Assembly: GCA_002914805.1 (NCBI GenBank)
Contig: JXTB01000025.1
Location: 1,113,365 to 1,177,364 of the forward strand
DNA: 64,000 bases
Direction of reading: 5' to 3'
DNA from: Parasponia andersonii
Taxonomy: Eukaryota; Streptophyta; Magnoliopsida; Rosales; Cannabaceae
The position numbers and the translations under genes are program-made. Positions 48,810 through 61,549 of this stretch are shown piece by piece. The notes beneath the pieces are model-generated. The model saw nothing but the letters and a program-made list of their open reading frames with translations, did no database searches and was not told where the DNA came from. Numbering within the stretch: the first letter of the stretch is position 1; each line of letters opens with the position of its first letter.

Positions 48810-49926
48810 ATGGATAATGATGAATTGTATAAAATAGCTGGGGTAGGTTCAATTAGATTAAAGAATCATGATGGATCAACTAGAGTTCTAACAAATGTTC
48901 AGTATATACCAAAATTAAAAAAGAATCTCATCTCTTTGGGAGCTTTAGAATCTAAAGGTTTCACTATGTCTATACGAGATGGAATTTTGAAAGTTACTTC
49001 AGTTTCTTTGGTGGTGATGAAAGGTACAAGAAGAAATAACTTGTATTACTACAATGGTAGTACAATTATTGGATCAGTTGCAGCGGTTACTAAGGATAAT
49101 AAAGCTTCAGAAATTACAAGGTTATAGCATATGCATTTAAGATATGTAAGAGAAAAAGCTTTCTTTAGTTTAGTGAAACAAAGCTTATTGAAAGGAGCGA
49201 AGACATGCAAGTTAGATTTTTGTAAATACTGTGTTTTAGAAAAACAGATAAGAATAAAGTTCGGCACAATAATTCACAATACTGAGGATATTCTAGATTA
49301 TGTTCATTCAAATATGTGGAGACCTACCAAAATAGCTTTTTTGAGGCATTATTTTATTACTTTTGTCGTTATTTTTGTCTACGACTTTTGCATAAGAGTT
49401 TGGGTGTATATAATGAAGACTAAGGATGACGTGCTTGAAGTTTTCCTTAAATGGAAAAAAGATGATTGAAACTCAGACAGACAAAAAGATCAAACGACTT
49501 TTATCAGACAATGGTGGAGAATATAGGAATGATCTACTTTTGGTAGTTTGCCAGCTTAAATATATTGTGCATCACTTTACAATTAGAAAAATACTATAGC
49601 AGAATGAGGTGACTGAACGCATGAATCGGACTTTCTTAGAAAAGGTTCGATGTATGTTGTCTAATACTGGGTTAGGCAACATTTTTTGGGCTGAGGCAAT
49701 TACGTATATGTGTCATCTTATTAATCGTTTACTATCAACTACAATTAGAGGGAAAATCCTTCTTGAGGTATGGTTTGGAAAACTTACTAGTGATTACGAT
49801 TCTTTATATGTATTTGGTTCCACTACCTATTATCATATAAAAGAATCTGAGTTGGATCCAAGAGCCAAAAAAGAATTATTTATAGGCATCAACTCAGGTG
49901 TAAAGGGATACGACTTTGGTGTCTAA
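48810..49926 (+). mobile_element. Protease-downstream and integrase region of the copia element
   Basis: Contains VQYIPKLKKNLISLGALESK (between protease and integrase), CKLDFCKYCVLEKQIRIKF (gag-pre-integrase zinc-binding block), EYRNDLL, TERMNRTFLEKVRCMLS and the integrase C-terminal FGSTTYYHIKESELDPRAKK. Fossil. Confidence 0.85.
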
Positions 49927-50339
49927 GTTTAAGAAAGATTTTATTTAGCAGGGATATTACTTTTGATGAGTCTTTTATGTTGAAAAAAGTAACAGAAGAT
50001 CAAGAGAAGACCATTAGTATTTTGCAGCAAGTAGAGTTTAAGAAAATGACAACAGTAGTCCTAGCTAATATTGTTGAAAATATTAGTGACACTCCATTAA
50101 CAAAAGAGGATACTGAAGATGAAGAAGAAATTCCAACCCAAAAGCCTCAACAACAACAAGAATCAATTGCACATAATAGTCCAAGATGTAAAATTTGTAA
50201 ACCTACTCGATTTATTGATATGGTGGCCTATGCACTTCCCATTGTAGATGATAATGTTCCTTCCAATTGCAGTCAAAAGTTTGAAAACTGAATAGTGGAA
50301 GAAAGCAATAGAGGAAAAATGTAGTCTCTTCGAAAAAAT

Positions 50340-51060
50340 GAAACTTGGGAGCTAACTTAACTAGCGAAGTACAAAAAGCCAATTAGGTGCAAATAGGTAT
50401 ATATAAAGAAATAAAGATTTCCTGATAAGAATGATGTTCATTTCAAGACAAGATTAGTAGCGAAAGACTATGCTCAATTGGAGGGAATTGATTATAATGA
50501 GGTAATTTCTCTAATTGTTAAACATTCCTCCATTAGAATTTGATTGGTATTGGTAACGTAATTGGATCTTGAACTAGTTCAATTGGATGTGAAAACTGCA
50601 TTTCTACATGGCGATTTAGAAGAGAAGTCTATATGTCTCAGCCAGAAGGATTCAAGGTTTCTTCAAAAGAAAATTGAGTTTGCAAACTAAAAAGATAACT
50701 TTATGGGCTGAAACAATCACCAAGGCAGTGGTACAAGCGATTTGATCAGTTTATAATAGGTCAGAAGTACACAAGAAGCAAGTTTAATAGTTGTGTATAT
50801 TTTCACAGGTTTTGAGGTGGGTCTTTCATTTATCTACTCCTATATGTTGATGATATATTAATAGCTTTAAAGAATCAAGAAGAAATTGAGAAGTTGAAAG
50901 CTCATTGAATCAAGAGTTTGAGATAAAAGATCTCGGTGAAGCAAAGAAGATTCTTGGTATAGAGATTAGTAGAGATAGAGGGAGAAGCAAAGTTAGTTTG
51001 ACTTAGAAGCAATATCCGAAGAAGGTATTATAACGTTTTGGTATAATTGAATAATCAAAA
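50340..51060 (+). mobile_element. Reverse transcriptase region of the copia element
   Basis: RT blocks include QLDVKTAFLHGDLEE-like text near 50580, the catalytic FIYLLLYVDDILIA near 50825-50866, and EIKDLGEAKKILGIEI near 50925. Fossil. Confidence 0.85.
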
Positions 51061-51339
51061 TTTGTTAGTACACTACTTGTTCCTCATTTCAAGCTTAGTG
51101 TGTCTTTGTCTCCTAGTACAGATGCAAAGCAAGAGTATATGTCATAAGTTCTGTATTCAAATGTGGTTGGTAGCTTGATGTATGCGATGACATATATGAG
51201 ACCTGACATTTCACATGCAGTTGGAGTTATGAGTAGGTATATGCATGATCCGGATAAAGATCATTGGTAAGTTGTGAAATGGATTTTATTGTACTTATTA
51301 AAGACTTTAGATATTGGTTTGGTTTTTGAGTAGGATGAT

Positions 51340-51819
51340 AGACTTAGTCAGTGTGTAATTGGTTATGTTGATTCCGATTATGCTGGTGATTTGGATAAAT
51401 GACGATCAACTACTGGATATGTATTCACATTTGCAAGAGCACCAATCAGTTGAAAGTCTACTTTACAGTCTACAGTTATTTTATCTATTACAAAGGTAGA
51501 GTACATGACAGTTAGAGAGGCTATGAAGGAAGTTATGTGGTTACAAGGATTACTGGAAGAGTTGGGAGTTATTCAAGAGCATATCTGTATATATTCTGAT
51601 AGTCAGAGTGCCATTCACTTAACAAAGAATCCAATATACCATATACATACGAAGCATATTGATATCCGACATCACTTTGTGTGGGAGATTATTGATGAAG
51701 GAAAGATATTACTTCAGAAGATTAGAACTGCTGAGAATCTTGCAGATATGATGACTAAGGTGGTGACATCGATCAAGTTCAATCATTGTTTAGACTTGAT
51801 CAATATCCTACAAGTTTGA
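51340..51819 (+). mobile_element. RNase H region of the copia element
   Basis: Contains YVDSDYAGDLDK near 51365, EVMWLQGLLEELG, SDSQSAIHLTKNP and HTKHIDIRHHFV, the usual copia RNase H C-terminus. Fossil. Confidence 0.88.
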
Positions 51820-51919
51820 TAGTGTCTTTAGGTGTATAAAGTAGCGTTGCTGTAATAGATAGAGGATACGAGAAATGGAGAAATTTGGGTAGGATCTGCT
51901 AACTCACCAAGATAGAGAT

Positions 51920-52417
51920 TGTTAGAATTTGGCTTGTTAGTTTTTGTAATTATTTTTTACTTTGTCCCATATTGCTTGTGCATGAATATTTGGGGTCTAT
52001 AGTTAGCTATAAATAAAACTTTCTATAATTGATTTTAATCATCCTAAAAATTAGTTCCCTATTAATGAGGACTTTTATTCATAAGGACCTATATAGTTTT
52101 GTTTTTACCCTTTTCCCTATGTGTTTATAAGTTTTTGCATTATAGCCTAGATTTTCTACTTCAAATAAGGTTTTTGCATTATATTCTAGATTTTGTATTT
52201 TCTCTTATTTGAAGTTAGTGAAGTGGTCAACAATGCCCCATGACGTAGGTAATTTGTCGAATCTTGCTAAATTTTGTGTTCTCTTTTATTTTTTACATTT
52301 TTGGTATATTCTGTCTACTTTTGCTTTTATTAATTTCAGGACCTAGTTGATAGCTTATATTTACTATTATCTTAGTATTAAATATAGGCATATAGAGTAG
52401 TTGTACTTCTGTTGCAC
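51920..52417 (+). repeat. 3' LTR of the copia element
   Basis: Begins TGTTAGAATTTGGCTTG right after a purine-rich AGATAGAGAT tract, and ends TTCTGTTGCA. It is homologous to 47659-47998 but longer. Confidence 0.82.
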
Positions 52418-52589
52418 AATATAATTCAGTCACATAAATAGTAATAGTTACACCCACTGTGTGACCAACGACCATGTGGTTACCAACCACTTGAGTGATG
52501 AGTGGCTAGTTCTAGTTATTTGTGTGTTCAGTTCATCCATGGATCACCTACTGAACTTGAAAATCAAAACATTTGCAAATGGTGAACAT

Positions 52590-55480
52590 GGGAAAATTGG
52601 CCATCACTTTTTCCCCAAATGTTAAGCATGACCTCAGACTTCTCATCCTAAATATGTTGGGTCTGAATGAGTCTTGTTCTCATGATAAGTATCTTGGGTT
52701 TCCGACTTTGGTTGGTCAGAACAAATGACGAACTTTTAACGGGATTAAAGAAAGGGTATGGAAGAAGCTCCAAAGTTGGCAAGGTCGATTATTTTCTATT
52801 AGAGAAAAGGAGGTTCTAATTAAAACAGTCGTGCAAGCTACCCTCTACTTATACTATGAGTATTTTTAAGCTTCCAATAACTCTTTGTAAGGAATTGGAA
52901 GCTACGATTGCTAAGTTTTGGTGGGGAAGGTTCGAAAGATAGTTCTTGTATTCATTTGGTAAGTTGGGAGCGTATGTGAATATTGGAGGAATGGGTTTTC
53001 GTTCTCTTAGCCCTTTCAACCAGGCAATGATAGCAAAGCAAGCTTGGCGTATTGTCCATTATTCTGACTCAGCAAGCTTGGCGTATTGTCCATTATCCTG
53101 ACTCTTTTATGGCTAAAGTTCCGTATTGTCCATTATCCTGACTCTTTTATGGCTAAAGTTCTTAAAAGAAAATACTATAAGAATTCATCCTTTCTTGAAG
53201 CTACAACAGCTAACTCGGCTTCTTTTATTTGGCGGAGCATCCTTTGGGGTCGGTCGCTCATTAAATAAGGCACTCGATATAAGGTGGGCCGTAGTTCAAA
53301 TATTCGCATTTTTCAAGACCCGTGGCTTCTTCAACCGAATTCCTTTAGCCCCATAACTCCAGATTTTCTAGTCTGCACATGAACTAGAACCTACACTATC
53401 ACATTATTTTATCAATTATTTTTTATTGAAACATTGAGGTACTATCATTCTAGAAAAGCTTGAACCAATAAGGTGTACGATTTCAAGGTTTTGCGCATGT
53501 GCTTATAATATATTGATATACCGAGGGTGTCCTTTGTCATATAGATTTTAACTCTATCCTCAAACGAATCTAACTTGAACAATAATGCAAGAAAACAAAT
53601 CACTAAAGGTTGCAAGTTTCAACCAGTAAAAATCAAAACAAAATTTGGGGCCTACACCAATGTGAAGCGCAAAAGAAAAGTTAAAAAGAAAATTGAAAAA
53701 TCACATGAAATCTTATCTGTTTCGTGATGACCACTACGTTTATATTTCTGTCACATTAAAGATGCAAGGATCATTTTATTTTCTCATAATTATTTATGCA
53801 ATAAGGTACATATGTGTGGGCTATTCGGGCTCGCTGTCAAGGCCAATTAATTAACCTCATCGCATATATATTTAATATTATAAGGGCAAGTTTTTGCATA
53901 TCTACTGAGTCATGTAGATGTCAAATCGGTTAAGTCATGTTAGAACAGTCCGTGATTTATAGGCTTGTTTATGCTTTACGGCCTACTTAGTGAAGTCCAA
54001 CAAAATATCATGTCATACTCGTGATAGTCCAAATTTTAAAACTTTAGTCCCGGTACAATTCATAATTACAGACACATCTCAGGTCGTGTTTGTGTCGTCT
54101 TTGTGCTCGCGTCGTATTGTGCTCATGCTTATGCTTGTAAATGTGTCAAACTCATATCATGTCGAGCATAATAAACCTAATGTACTAGTATATCTTTGCG
54201 TCTAATTTTAGTTTATTTATTAAATTGTTATTATAATCAGTATTTTATGAAATTTTTAAAATTTATTTAATTAAAATTTTATATTTTGATTTGAAATAAT
54301 AACAAAAATATGTAATCCCTTCGTATGTCTTCGACTTTATATAAGATGGATAGTGGAATATTGATTTCCTAGATCAAATCTTCCTACCAATTGATGTAGA
54401 GCTAATTAAAGGTATCCCTTTGAGTTTGAATATCATTTGGCATTATGATTCCTTAGGGTCATATACGGTGACGTTAGGATATCGATTGGCCGTCTTATGT
54501 ACCACTAATTATGGGCAATCCGGTATTAAGATGGATTCTCTTTGGTGGCGTCGTCTTTGGAAACTGAAACTCCCAAGCAAGATTCAGATTTGTCTGTGGT
54601 GAATTTTCTTAGATATTTTTCATATCCGTTCTAACCAAGTGAAACGACAGGTTCAATGCCCTTTACTCTGCCCATGGTGTAAAGATTTTTCTGAAGCAAA
54701 TTTTCATGCTTTCTGGCTTTGTCCTATGACTGAGGATGTTTGGCACCGAAGCTCAATTTAGTCAAGATTGTAGGCTTTTATGGCTATTTTGTGAGTGGTC
54801 TTTGCCTCTTTGCTGCTAAAAAGCTTAATGAAGAGGAGTTACAGATTTTTTGCTACGTTATGCATGGCCTCTGGAGTGTGCAAAACAAATTTATTTTTTA
54901 GAATAAATTAGTTACCTCTGAGAACATCTTAGACTCTACAAACCATGCTCTGCTTAGCCGACTAGTTTCTACTAATTCCCCCCTAAAGCTTCCTCAGTCT
55001 CCATCGACCAACAAACGATAAAAACCTCTTTATGTTAGGGCCTTGAAGCTGAATATTGCTACGGTATCTAATGGGATTAACTCGACAAGGTTTGGGGCAG
55101 TGATACGAGACCATGTGGGATCAGTTGTTCTTTTGTAATAAGACGTTTTTCGAATATCTCCTCAAAAATTCAGGCAGATTTGATGGCTATGAGAGTGGCC
55201 CTACTTCTTGCTCAAACTAAAGGTATGTTGGTTCCGTTGGTTGAATGTACTTCCCTCATATTGTTTCTTTGATAAACCATATAACTCTGTCGAGGGAGTG
55301 CTTATTATTGATATTGTGGAATTACTTAATTTTGTGGGAGGTGGTAAGTGTTATCATATTTTACCAAAACAAAATATGAAAGTCCACGCTCTTGCTATTT
55401 TGTGTTTAAATTTGGATTCTCTTTTAGTGGGTGATAGGACAAATATCCCATTATCAGTTTGTGACGCTGTAAAAATTTAA
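52590..55480 (+). pseudogene. 5'-truncated, decayed LINE (reverse transcriptase tail, zf-RVT, RNase H-like)
   Basis: Only the C-terminal part of a plant L1-type ORF2 remains. Readable blocks in several frames: [87 protein letters not shown] and SSFLEATTANSASFIWRSIL, to about 53370. After unrelated sequence come WHYDSLGSYTVTLGYRLA and WWRRLWKLKLPSKIQICLW (zf-RVT, 54440-54600), then RNase H-like text to about 55480. A segment of roughly 40 bp with CGTATTGTCCATTATCCTGACTC is repeated in tandem at about 53048-53160. Multiple stops and shifts; no activity is possible. Confidence 0.8.
53373..54360. other. Unidentified insert within the LINE relic
   Basis: About 1 kb without LINE homology separates the RT-tail and zf-RVT blocks. 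Its right part repeats GTGTCGT/CTCATGCTTATG/CATGTCGAG-type motifs (about 54000-54180) that resemble noncoding hAT-like plant repeats, but no terminal repeats or target duplications were seen. It could also be diverged LINE sequence. Confidence 0.35.
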
Positions 55481-57506
55481 TTAGCTTATGATTAATATTA
55501 GTCCCTCGAGGATTCTTTTATTCTAAAAAAATCCGAACATTTGGACTTAAATACTTTTTTTTTTCCCCGCTTTGCAGTACTCTCCTAAATTGTCAACCTA
55601 TATCAGTACATTGGCTCAACACAAACTCAACTCCTAAAACGAAAAAGTTGGTACGGGCCAAGGTTCGAAGACTTCATTTTGTCTTTTTGGATTGAATGCC
55701 CAGACTAATTAACGGCTAAATTTGAATAATTAATTCTATATTTTTCCAAAATATTTATTATTGGCTAAATTTGGATAATACTAGTAATTTGAAGATGGAA
55801 AAAATATTTCACCTGTGCTAAAGTATCTCTTTCTATATTTTTTTTTGTGGGTCAAGTGTACAAAATCTTTCAAATGATCATCGTATATATGTACTTAGGT
55901 TTTGCGAAATGGACCAATTTATTTAAATAATTTAGTATTCTCATACGTTTAAAAACAAGGTCAATTCCTTAAAAATAAGTAAAAACACTATCCATTATCA
56001 TGAATTAATAGAGATACGAGAAATCGTTTGTTAGGCTGCTACAAGTCAAAGTTAGGCCAAAAACATAAAGCATAAGTGATACAAAAAATTGAATTTTCTA
56101 CTTTCATTCCCTTTCATATCTTGACTAGCAAACTTGTCATTTTTTTCTTCAGCGAAATTGTTAGAGTTTTAACTTTTAAGAGTATCTGAAAAGAGTATAA
56201 AATGTGTCAAAACTATAATTTAGTACAAAGCACACAAATTATACACCGATGTCGTGTTATTTTGTATACTGTTGTGCATATTATTTTCTACCGGCTCCAT
56301 ATTTTAAGGCTGGTCACATATGAGAGGATAGTAGTTTGAGACCAGGTTGCTCCTCTTACGATCCTCTTTGCACAATCAACCTCCTCAATAAGAAAGTTCC
56401 ACCTCGTTGGCGAAGTTATTCCTCATCACGTGCAAAGTTATTCCTCATCACGTGCAAAGTTCATTCTCACAAATATCACCTAGAGAGCACAGAAACGCGA
56501 GAATCTTCAAAGAACTGGGAAATCCTATCACAAGTAGGAAAACTAGCCTCCCTAATCTTATAAATAGGAAGCCACACCACTAAAATGAGAGCGATCAATT
56601 CACTCGAGCGAAACATAAAGAAAACGCATGCTAGAAAACCATTGTAAGCTCTTCCATATAACATGGACTCAGTTGATGTAGGTCATATTTTTGGCTCCGA
56701 ATCATTGTAAAATTCATATTCATTATTATTTTGATCGTTTTTATTTATTGATGTATTTTTTTTATACATCCATTTTTTGATTTAATTAATATGCAAAATT
56801 GAATAATTAATATGCGAAATTGAATAATAAAATCCATATGTCAAGTGGTGAAATCGAAAAAACTGCAATAAAGTGTATTTAGTAATTATTTTCATAATTA
56901 TTATAAAGTTATCATATTTATAATTTTAAAAATATATACATATCACACGGTATTCAATCAATTATTTTGAATAAAAAAATGCACTTTCTAATGTTCAATC
57001 AATACACTTTTTAATGACTAATCTATAACAAAATTGATTTATCAATTACTGAAGGATGACAACTTAAAAAGAAAGATATTTAGAATATAAGAATAATAAG
57101 GTGCTTATTAACATAGAGTACACTATGCATTGAACCTAAAACAAATTATAACTAATTTAGTATTTTGTTATTTTTCGTGACAAATATGACATTAGCATGA
57201 GCATTAACACAAACATAGTACTTAAACACATAGTACATCGTCTAAAGTCTCCTATATCCTAGAAGTTGGAAACATATGTTATTTGGCCAGAAAAACCGAA
57301 CTCATTAAATTTATTGGCCTTTCCACCCAATTTGAGCGCCACGATCATGACCGGCTGTTTATGGAGGCGTAATGGTCAACGCCTTCTTCTTTATTCGTGA
57401 AAATCACCAAAAGAAAAAACTTCATATTCAAATTGGGTCAAAAGACTCCTTTATAACTAGATCGAGGAGAGGACTAACCTTTTTGTAGCTCTAAGTAACT
57501 TAGCCT
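55481..57506. other. Intergenic DNA; possible LTR relic near 56280-56720
   Basis: Mostly AT-rich. At 56413-56456 a 22-bp unit (AAGTTATTCCTCATCACGTGC plus one base) stands twice in tandem. About 110 bp downstream is a TATA-like CTTATAAATAGGAAGCC followed by CATTGTAAGCTCTTCC, an arrangement common in plant LTR promoters, but no second LTR, PBS or coding domain was found. No gene was recognised. Confidence 0.35.
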
Positions 57507-57928
57507 TTGCTTCTCCACGCGTTCCTTTTTTACGCTCTTCATGTTCATGGCCTCAATTATCTTCTTAAAGTTGCATGGGCCTCCTATGGTCCTATATATA
57601 TAGCCATCTCATTTTTTCAAGGCTCTCTTAATTATTATTCGTACGAACCTAGCTCCTTGCTTTGCTTTTGTGTCTCTTTCTTTTGTTTCAGAAAGTCAAC
57701 TTTTGTAAGTAAACCTCTTCTCCTAATTATCATTCTCGTTCTCTGGATATCAATTATGATTTGACTTTTTTTTCTTTTTTTTTTTTTTTCCTTTGTCTGC
57801 AAATTTCTATTGAAATATTTATGTATATATTTTCCTTTCTGGGTTTTGGTTTTTGGCAATTTTGATATCTCTCATTTGATTAACTAAACCCATTATTTTG
57901 TTTAATTTGCCTAAAGAACTCTACTAAG
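57507..57928 (+). promoter_or_regulatory. Upstream region of the DUF707 gene
   Basis: Precedes the start codon at 57929. A TATATATATAG stretch at about 57592-57602 is a possible TATA box, and AAAGTCAACTTTTGTAAGTAA near 57700 could be a donor for a leader intron. Neither can be confirmed from sequence alone. Confidence 0.35.
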
Positions 57929-58043
57929 ATGGAGAACAAACCGCTTAGGCCATTTTATTGCATATTCGTTTCTGCCGTGGTTCTCTTTTCGGCAGCTTTT
58001 ATTTGGAGTGCAATATTTGTCATAGATAATAAAGAGGTAAGCA

Positions 58044-58082
<39 letters not shown>

Positions 58083-61000
58083 CACTACTGTTTCTAACGT
58101 TATATCTGTTCAACAGAGTTTCTCAGCGTGGAAACTGCGAACTACAAGGTGTGATAATTGTGAGGTTTGTCCATCTTTTTCGGGCTTTTTCTGTGTGATG
58201 AATTATATAGGAAAAAAAAAATCAAAATCACCGCTCTTAAATGTAATATATTATCTATCATATCTTATATATAATTTATTATATTATGAGTAATGGTATT
58301 TTTTTTTTATATTTAGACCCAACGCTGGCCTCATGAAATTGATGCTTTGCCTAGAGGTATTGTCACAAGGACTTCTGACTTGCTAATGCAACCATTGTGG
58401 GGCCCCAGAAATAAAAAGGTCCAACTATTATTTTTTTTTTTTGATAAATGACACTCCTCAAATTATGAGAAAATTCTGATTTTAGTTCTTGAATTTATAT
58501 TGCGTCATTTTGGTCTTAAATCTCATTTTAGTATTTTTTTTATATATATTTAATTTTATTCTTAATAGAACAATTATATAAGACATCTTTGTTATTTTAT
58601 TGTACTTAATTCATGTCAAAAAATATAGTTCAATACTATAAAAAAAATTAGAACATAAATTGAAATAGTTTTAAAATGATTAGTTGAACAAAAAATTAGT
58701 TATACATTAGAATAATAATGCGATATAAAACTATCCAAAATATAATATTATGTTGAAATCGCTAATACATAATAAGAAATGTAAGTCACGTACCCATTCT
58801 CTAAATTTCAAACAAAATATAGAACAAAATGACTAAAATGAAATATTTTTAATAATTTAAGGATTAATACGGCGGAATTTAAAATTTAAGGGTCAAAATA
58901 AGACTTTTTTCTTAGTTCAGGATTAATAGAGTCATTTGTCATTTTTTTTTCAAGAAATAAAATGAATATATGCTTTTATTATAGTAAGAGAATGTCGTAC
59001 ATAGCTTTGCACTGAATTTGTTTGTTTTATGTATAGAAGCCCAAAATATCAACAAACTTGCTGGCCATGGCAGTAGGAATAAAGCTAAAAGAAAACGTCA
59101 ATAAAATTGTAAACAAGGTGAATCCAAACTTTTCATACACCCTTTTTCATATTTTTCCAGTTTTGACCCTCAACTCAATCAGCTTTTCTAGACTTAAATT
59201 TATCTCTTGATTCATTGTTTGACAGTTCCAAAAGAGCAATTTCGTTGTGATGCTTTTTCATTATGATGGAAATGTGAATGATTGGAAGGACTTAGAATGG
59301 AGTGCTCGAGCCATACATGTCTCTGCTATAAATCAAACTAAATGGTATAGTAACTATAGTCCCTAAGGCCTTACCATTATTAATATATATGCACACCCAA
59401 AAAAAAAAGTTTTCAAACTTGGAATATTTTTAGGTGGTTTGCAAAGCGTTTCATGCATCCAGATATAATTTCAGACTATTCTTATATATTTCTCTGGGAT
59501 GAAGACCTTGGAGTTGAAAATTTCCATGTTGACAGGTAACTTATTAAGTTATTATCATGCACATAATATAACGAGTATTAATCTAATTACAGATTAATTA
59601 AGAGCTTTAATCATAAAAATAATATTATAGGGTATCAGTGATGCCTAGTACTACAATAATGCGTCAGTCTGTCACTGACTAATCATAATTATAATTTAAA
59701 TAGAGCTCAAGTGGGATTCACGTTATTAATTAAATTATCCAATGACAAACAAACAAATCATTCTGGTGTTAGGCATTACTGGTGCCTTATAGTATTGCTC
59801 TAATCACAATCCAAATGCCTTCTTTTTTCTTTTTTCTTTTTTTTTTTTTTGCTGAAGTTCACAATCCAAATGCTTATGAAGACTAATTAGGTTGTGTACT
59901 TTTATTTCGTCCAATGCAGATATCTTTCAATCGTTAAAGAAGAAGGACTACAGATATCACAGCCAGCACTTGATCTTAATAATTCCGAAGTGCATCATGA
60001 TATCACAGTGAGAGTCAGTGAACAAAGAGTACACAGGTTTTTATTATTATTACTTTTCTTTTTTTCCATGTCACGTAGTTTATTTCGAGTTCCAAAAAAT
60101 AAAACATGGTATCCAAGCTTCATAACTCTGTTTTTTTTTTTTGTATTGTATTGAAAGGAAAGTATGCAAGGTGCTTGGTGCTAAGAAGTGTGATCAAAAC
60201 AGTACAGAGCCTCCATGTACAGGGTAGAAAATTTTACGTACATTTCTTTACATACACCATTATGAACATATTCGTTTGGTACATTATATAAAATTGGAAT
60301 TATATTGATTTGTACACATACACTATAAATTTAAGCATATGTAACATAATTAAATTTAAGCTTGTGATTATATGACAGGTGGGTAGAGATGATGGCTCCT
60401 GTTTTCTCAACCGCCTCTTGGCGCTGTGCTTGGCATTTGATTCAGGTATTTTTGTCATTACTAAAATGTTGAGATTTTTACAAAATTTTTGAATGTAAGG
60501 ATAAAGGTTAAGCGTTTCATCTATATGTATATACATATATGCATGTAAAGTTTCAATTATTATTATTATTATTTTTTTATACCTGATTACATGACAGAAT
60601 GACTTGGTTCATGCATGGGGAGTGGACTTTCTGCTCGGTTATTGCGCACAGGCAAAGTTTCATGCCTTAAATGTATCGTTTCTTTTGCTTAAATGTCTAC
60701 AAAATGTTTTTGTTTTATGTTTGAAACAAATTGTTGACAGGGTGATCGAACCAAAAACGTTGGAGTTGTAGATTCCGAGTACATAATTCATTATGGTCTT
60801 CCTACACTAGGGGGTTCAGAACCAGACAACAAGGTTAGAGACTCTAACAGAGAACTTCAAATATCTCAGTGTGATCCTATCGCAATGATCGATCTGCACA
60901 AAATAGTTAAATTTCCTGATCAAACCAATCTGTTTTGCAAATCTTAGACTCTGACTAAACATCGAATTTGCTGTTTAGGAATGATTTAAACTTTGAATTT

Positions 61001-61289
61001 TACAGGCACGACCACAGTCTACGCAATCCGACGCTCGAACTGAGGTATGTACGCCTTGTAGAGAACTCTTGTGTGTATAAATTTCTGTAACAAAGTACCA
61101 ACTTGGTTTTCTTAGGTTATCATACAGATGAATGTACTTATTTATGGTTCATGCATATGTATTGGGCAGGTGAGAAAGCTGTCACTCACTGAATTAGAGA
61201 TCTTCAAGCACAGATGGTTTAAGGCGATTAAAGAGGATGAGTACTGGAAAAAAACAAACCAGAAACCACCACAAAAACAAGCACTATGA
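57929..61289 (+). CDS. DUF707 family type II membrane protein, 13 exons
   Basis: Exons: 57929-58036, 58117-58164, 58317-58418, 59037-59117, 59226-59344, 59434-59535, 59920-60036, 60158-60223, 60379-60445, 60598-60651, 60741-60833, 61006-61044, 61170-61289; all in phase, 371 codons. The start ATG gives a short basic N-terminus and one membrane anchor (about residues 9-32). A C-x2-C pair (TTRCDNCE) and ALPRGIV follow. The DUF707 domain runs from about residue 80: LLAMAVGIKLKENV, VVMLFHYDGNVNDW, WWFAKRFMHPD, IFLWDEDLGVENF, EPPCTGWVEMMAPVFS, WHLIQNDLVHAWGVDFLLGY, CAQGDRTKNVGVVDSEYI, then EVRKLSLTEL. The family is plant-wide and the biochemical role is not established. The type II topology and acidic DED motif would suit a Golgi glycosyltransferase-like enzyme, which is an inference. 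The intron after exon 10 has a GC donor. Length is normal and the frame intact. Confidence 0.93.
58444..58945. mobile_element. MITE-like element in DUF707 intron 3
   Basis: The left end AAATGACACTCCTCAAATTATGAG... and the reverse complement of the right end (AAATGACTCTATTAATCCTGA) are alike, and both continue into matching subterminal motifs (TTTTAGTTCTTGAAT against TTTTGACCCTTAAAT). About 500 bp, AT-rich and non-coding. A target duplication was not fixed. Confidence 0.45.
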
Positions 61290-61549
61290 CTAGAAGTTTT
61301 ATTGCAAGGAGAAGTGAATTCTTGAAACCGTGAGGTCCTTTCAGAAATTGAAATGGAAAAATCAAGCAGCGTCTATTATATGAAGTACTTTGAATATTGC
61401 TCATATTTACGTACCTACAGATGTTACAACAACTAGAGTCATACAAGCTTGTAGTTCTTTTGATACATTCTTTCTGACAATAACTTAATAGCCATTGAAT
61501 TCATCACAGGAAAATTTCTGTTTATTGCTCTATGATAGTTAAAAATATT

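Larger units (their letters stand above)
47659..52417 (+). mobile_element. Ty1/copia LTR element, broken
   Basis: Flanked by direct repeats starting TGTTAGAATTTGG. Internal order is gag, gag-pre-integrase, integrase, RT, RNase H, as in Ty1/copia. The coding region is a fossil with roughly ten or more interruptions. The LTRs differ by about 13% by eye over their comparable part, implying an insertion older than the Tat element. No convincing target duplication was found at these borders, so the outer ends may be off by a few bases. Confidence 0.9.

Noticed and set aside
57507-57764. 85-codon ORF upstream of the DUF707 gene
   Set aside because: It lies in the leader/promoter region and has no similarity to the family. 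The conserved membrane anchor and following exons start at 57929.
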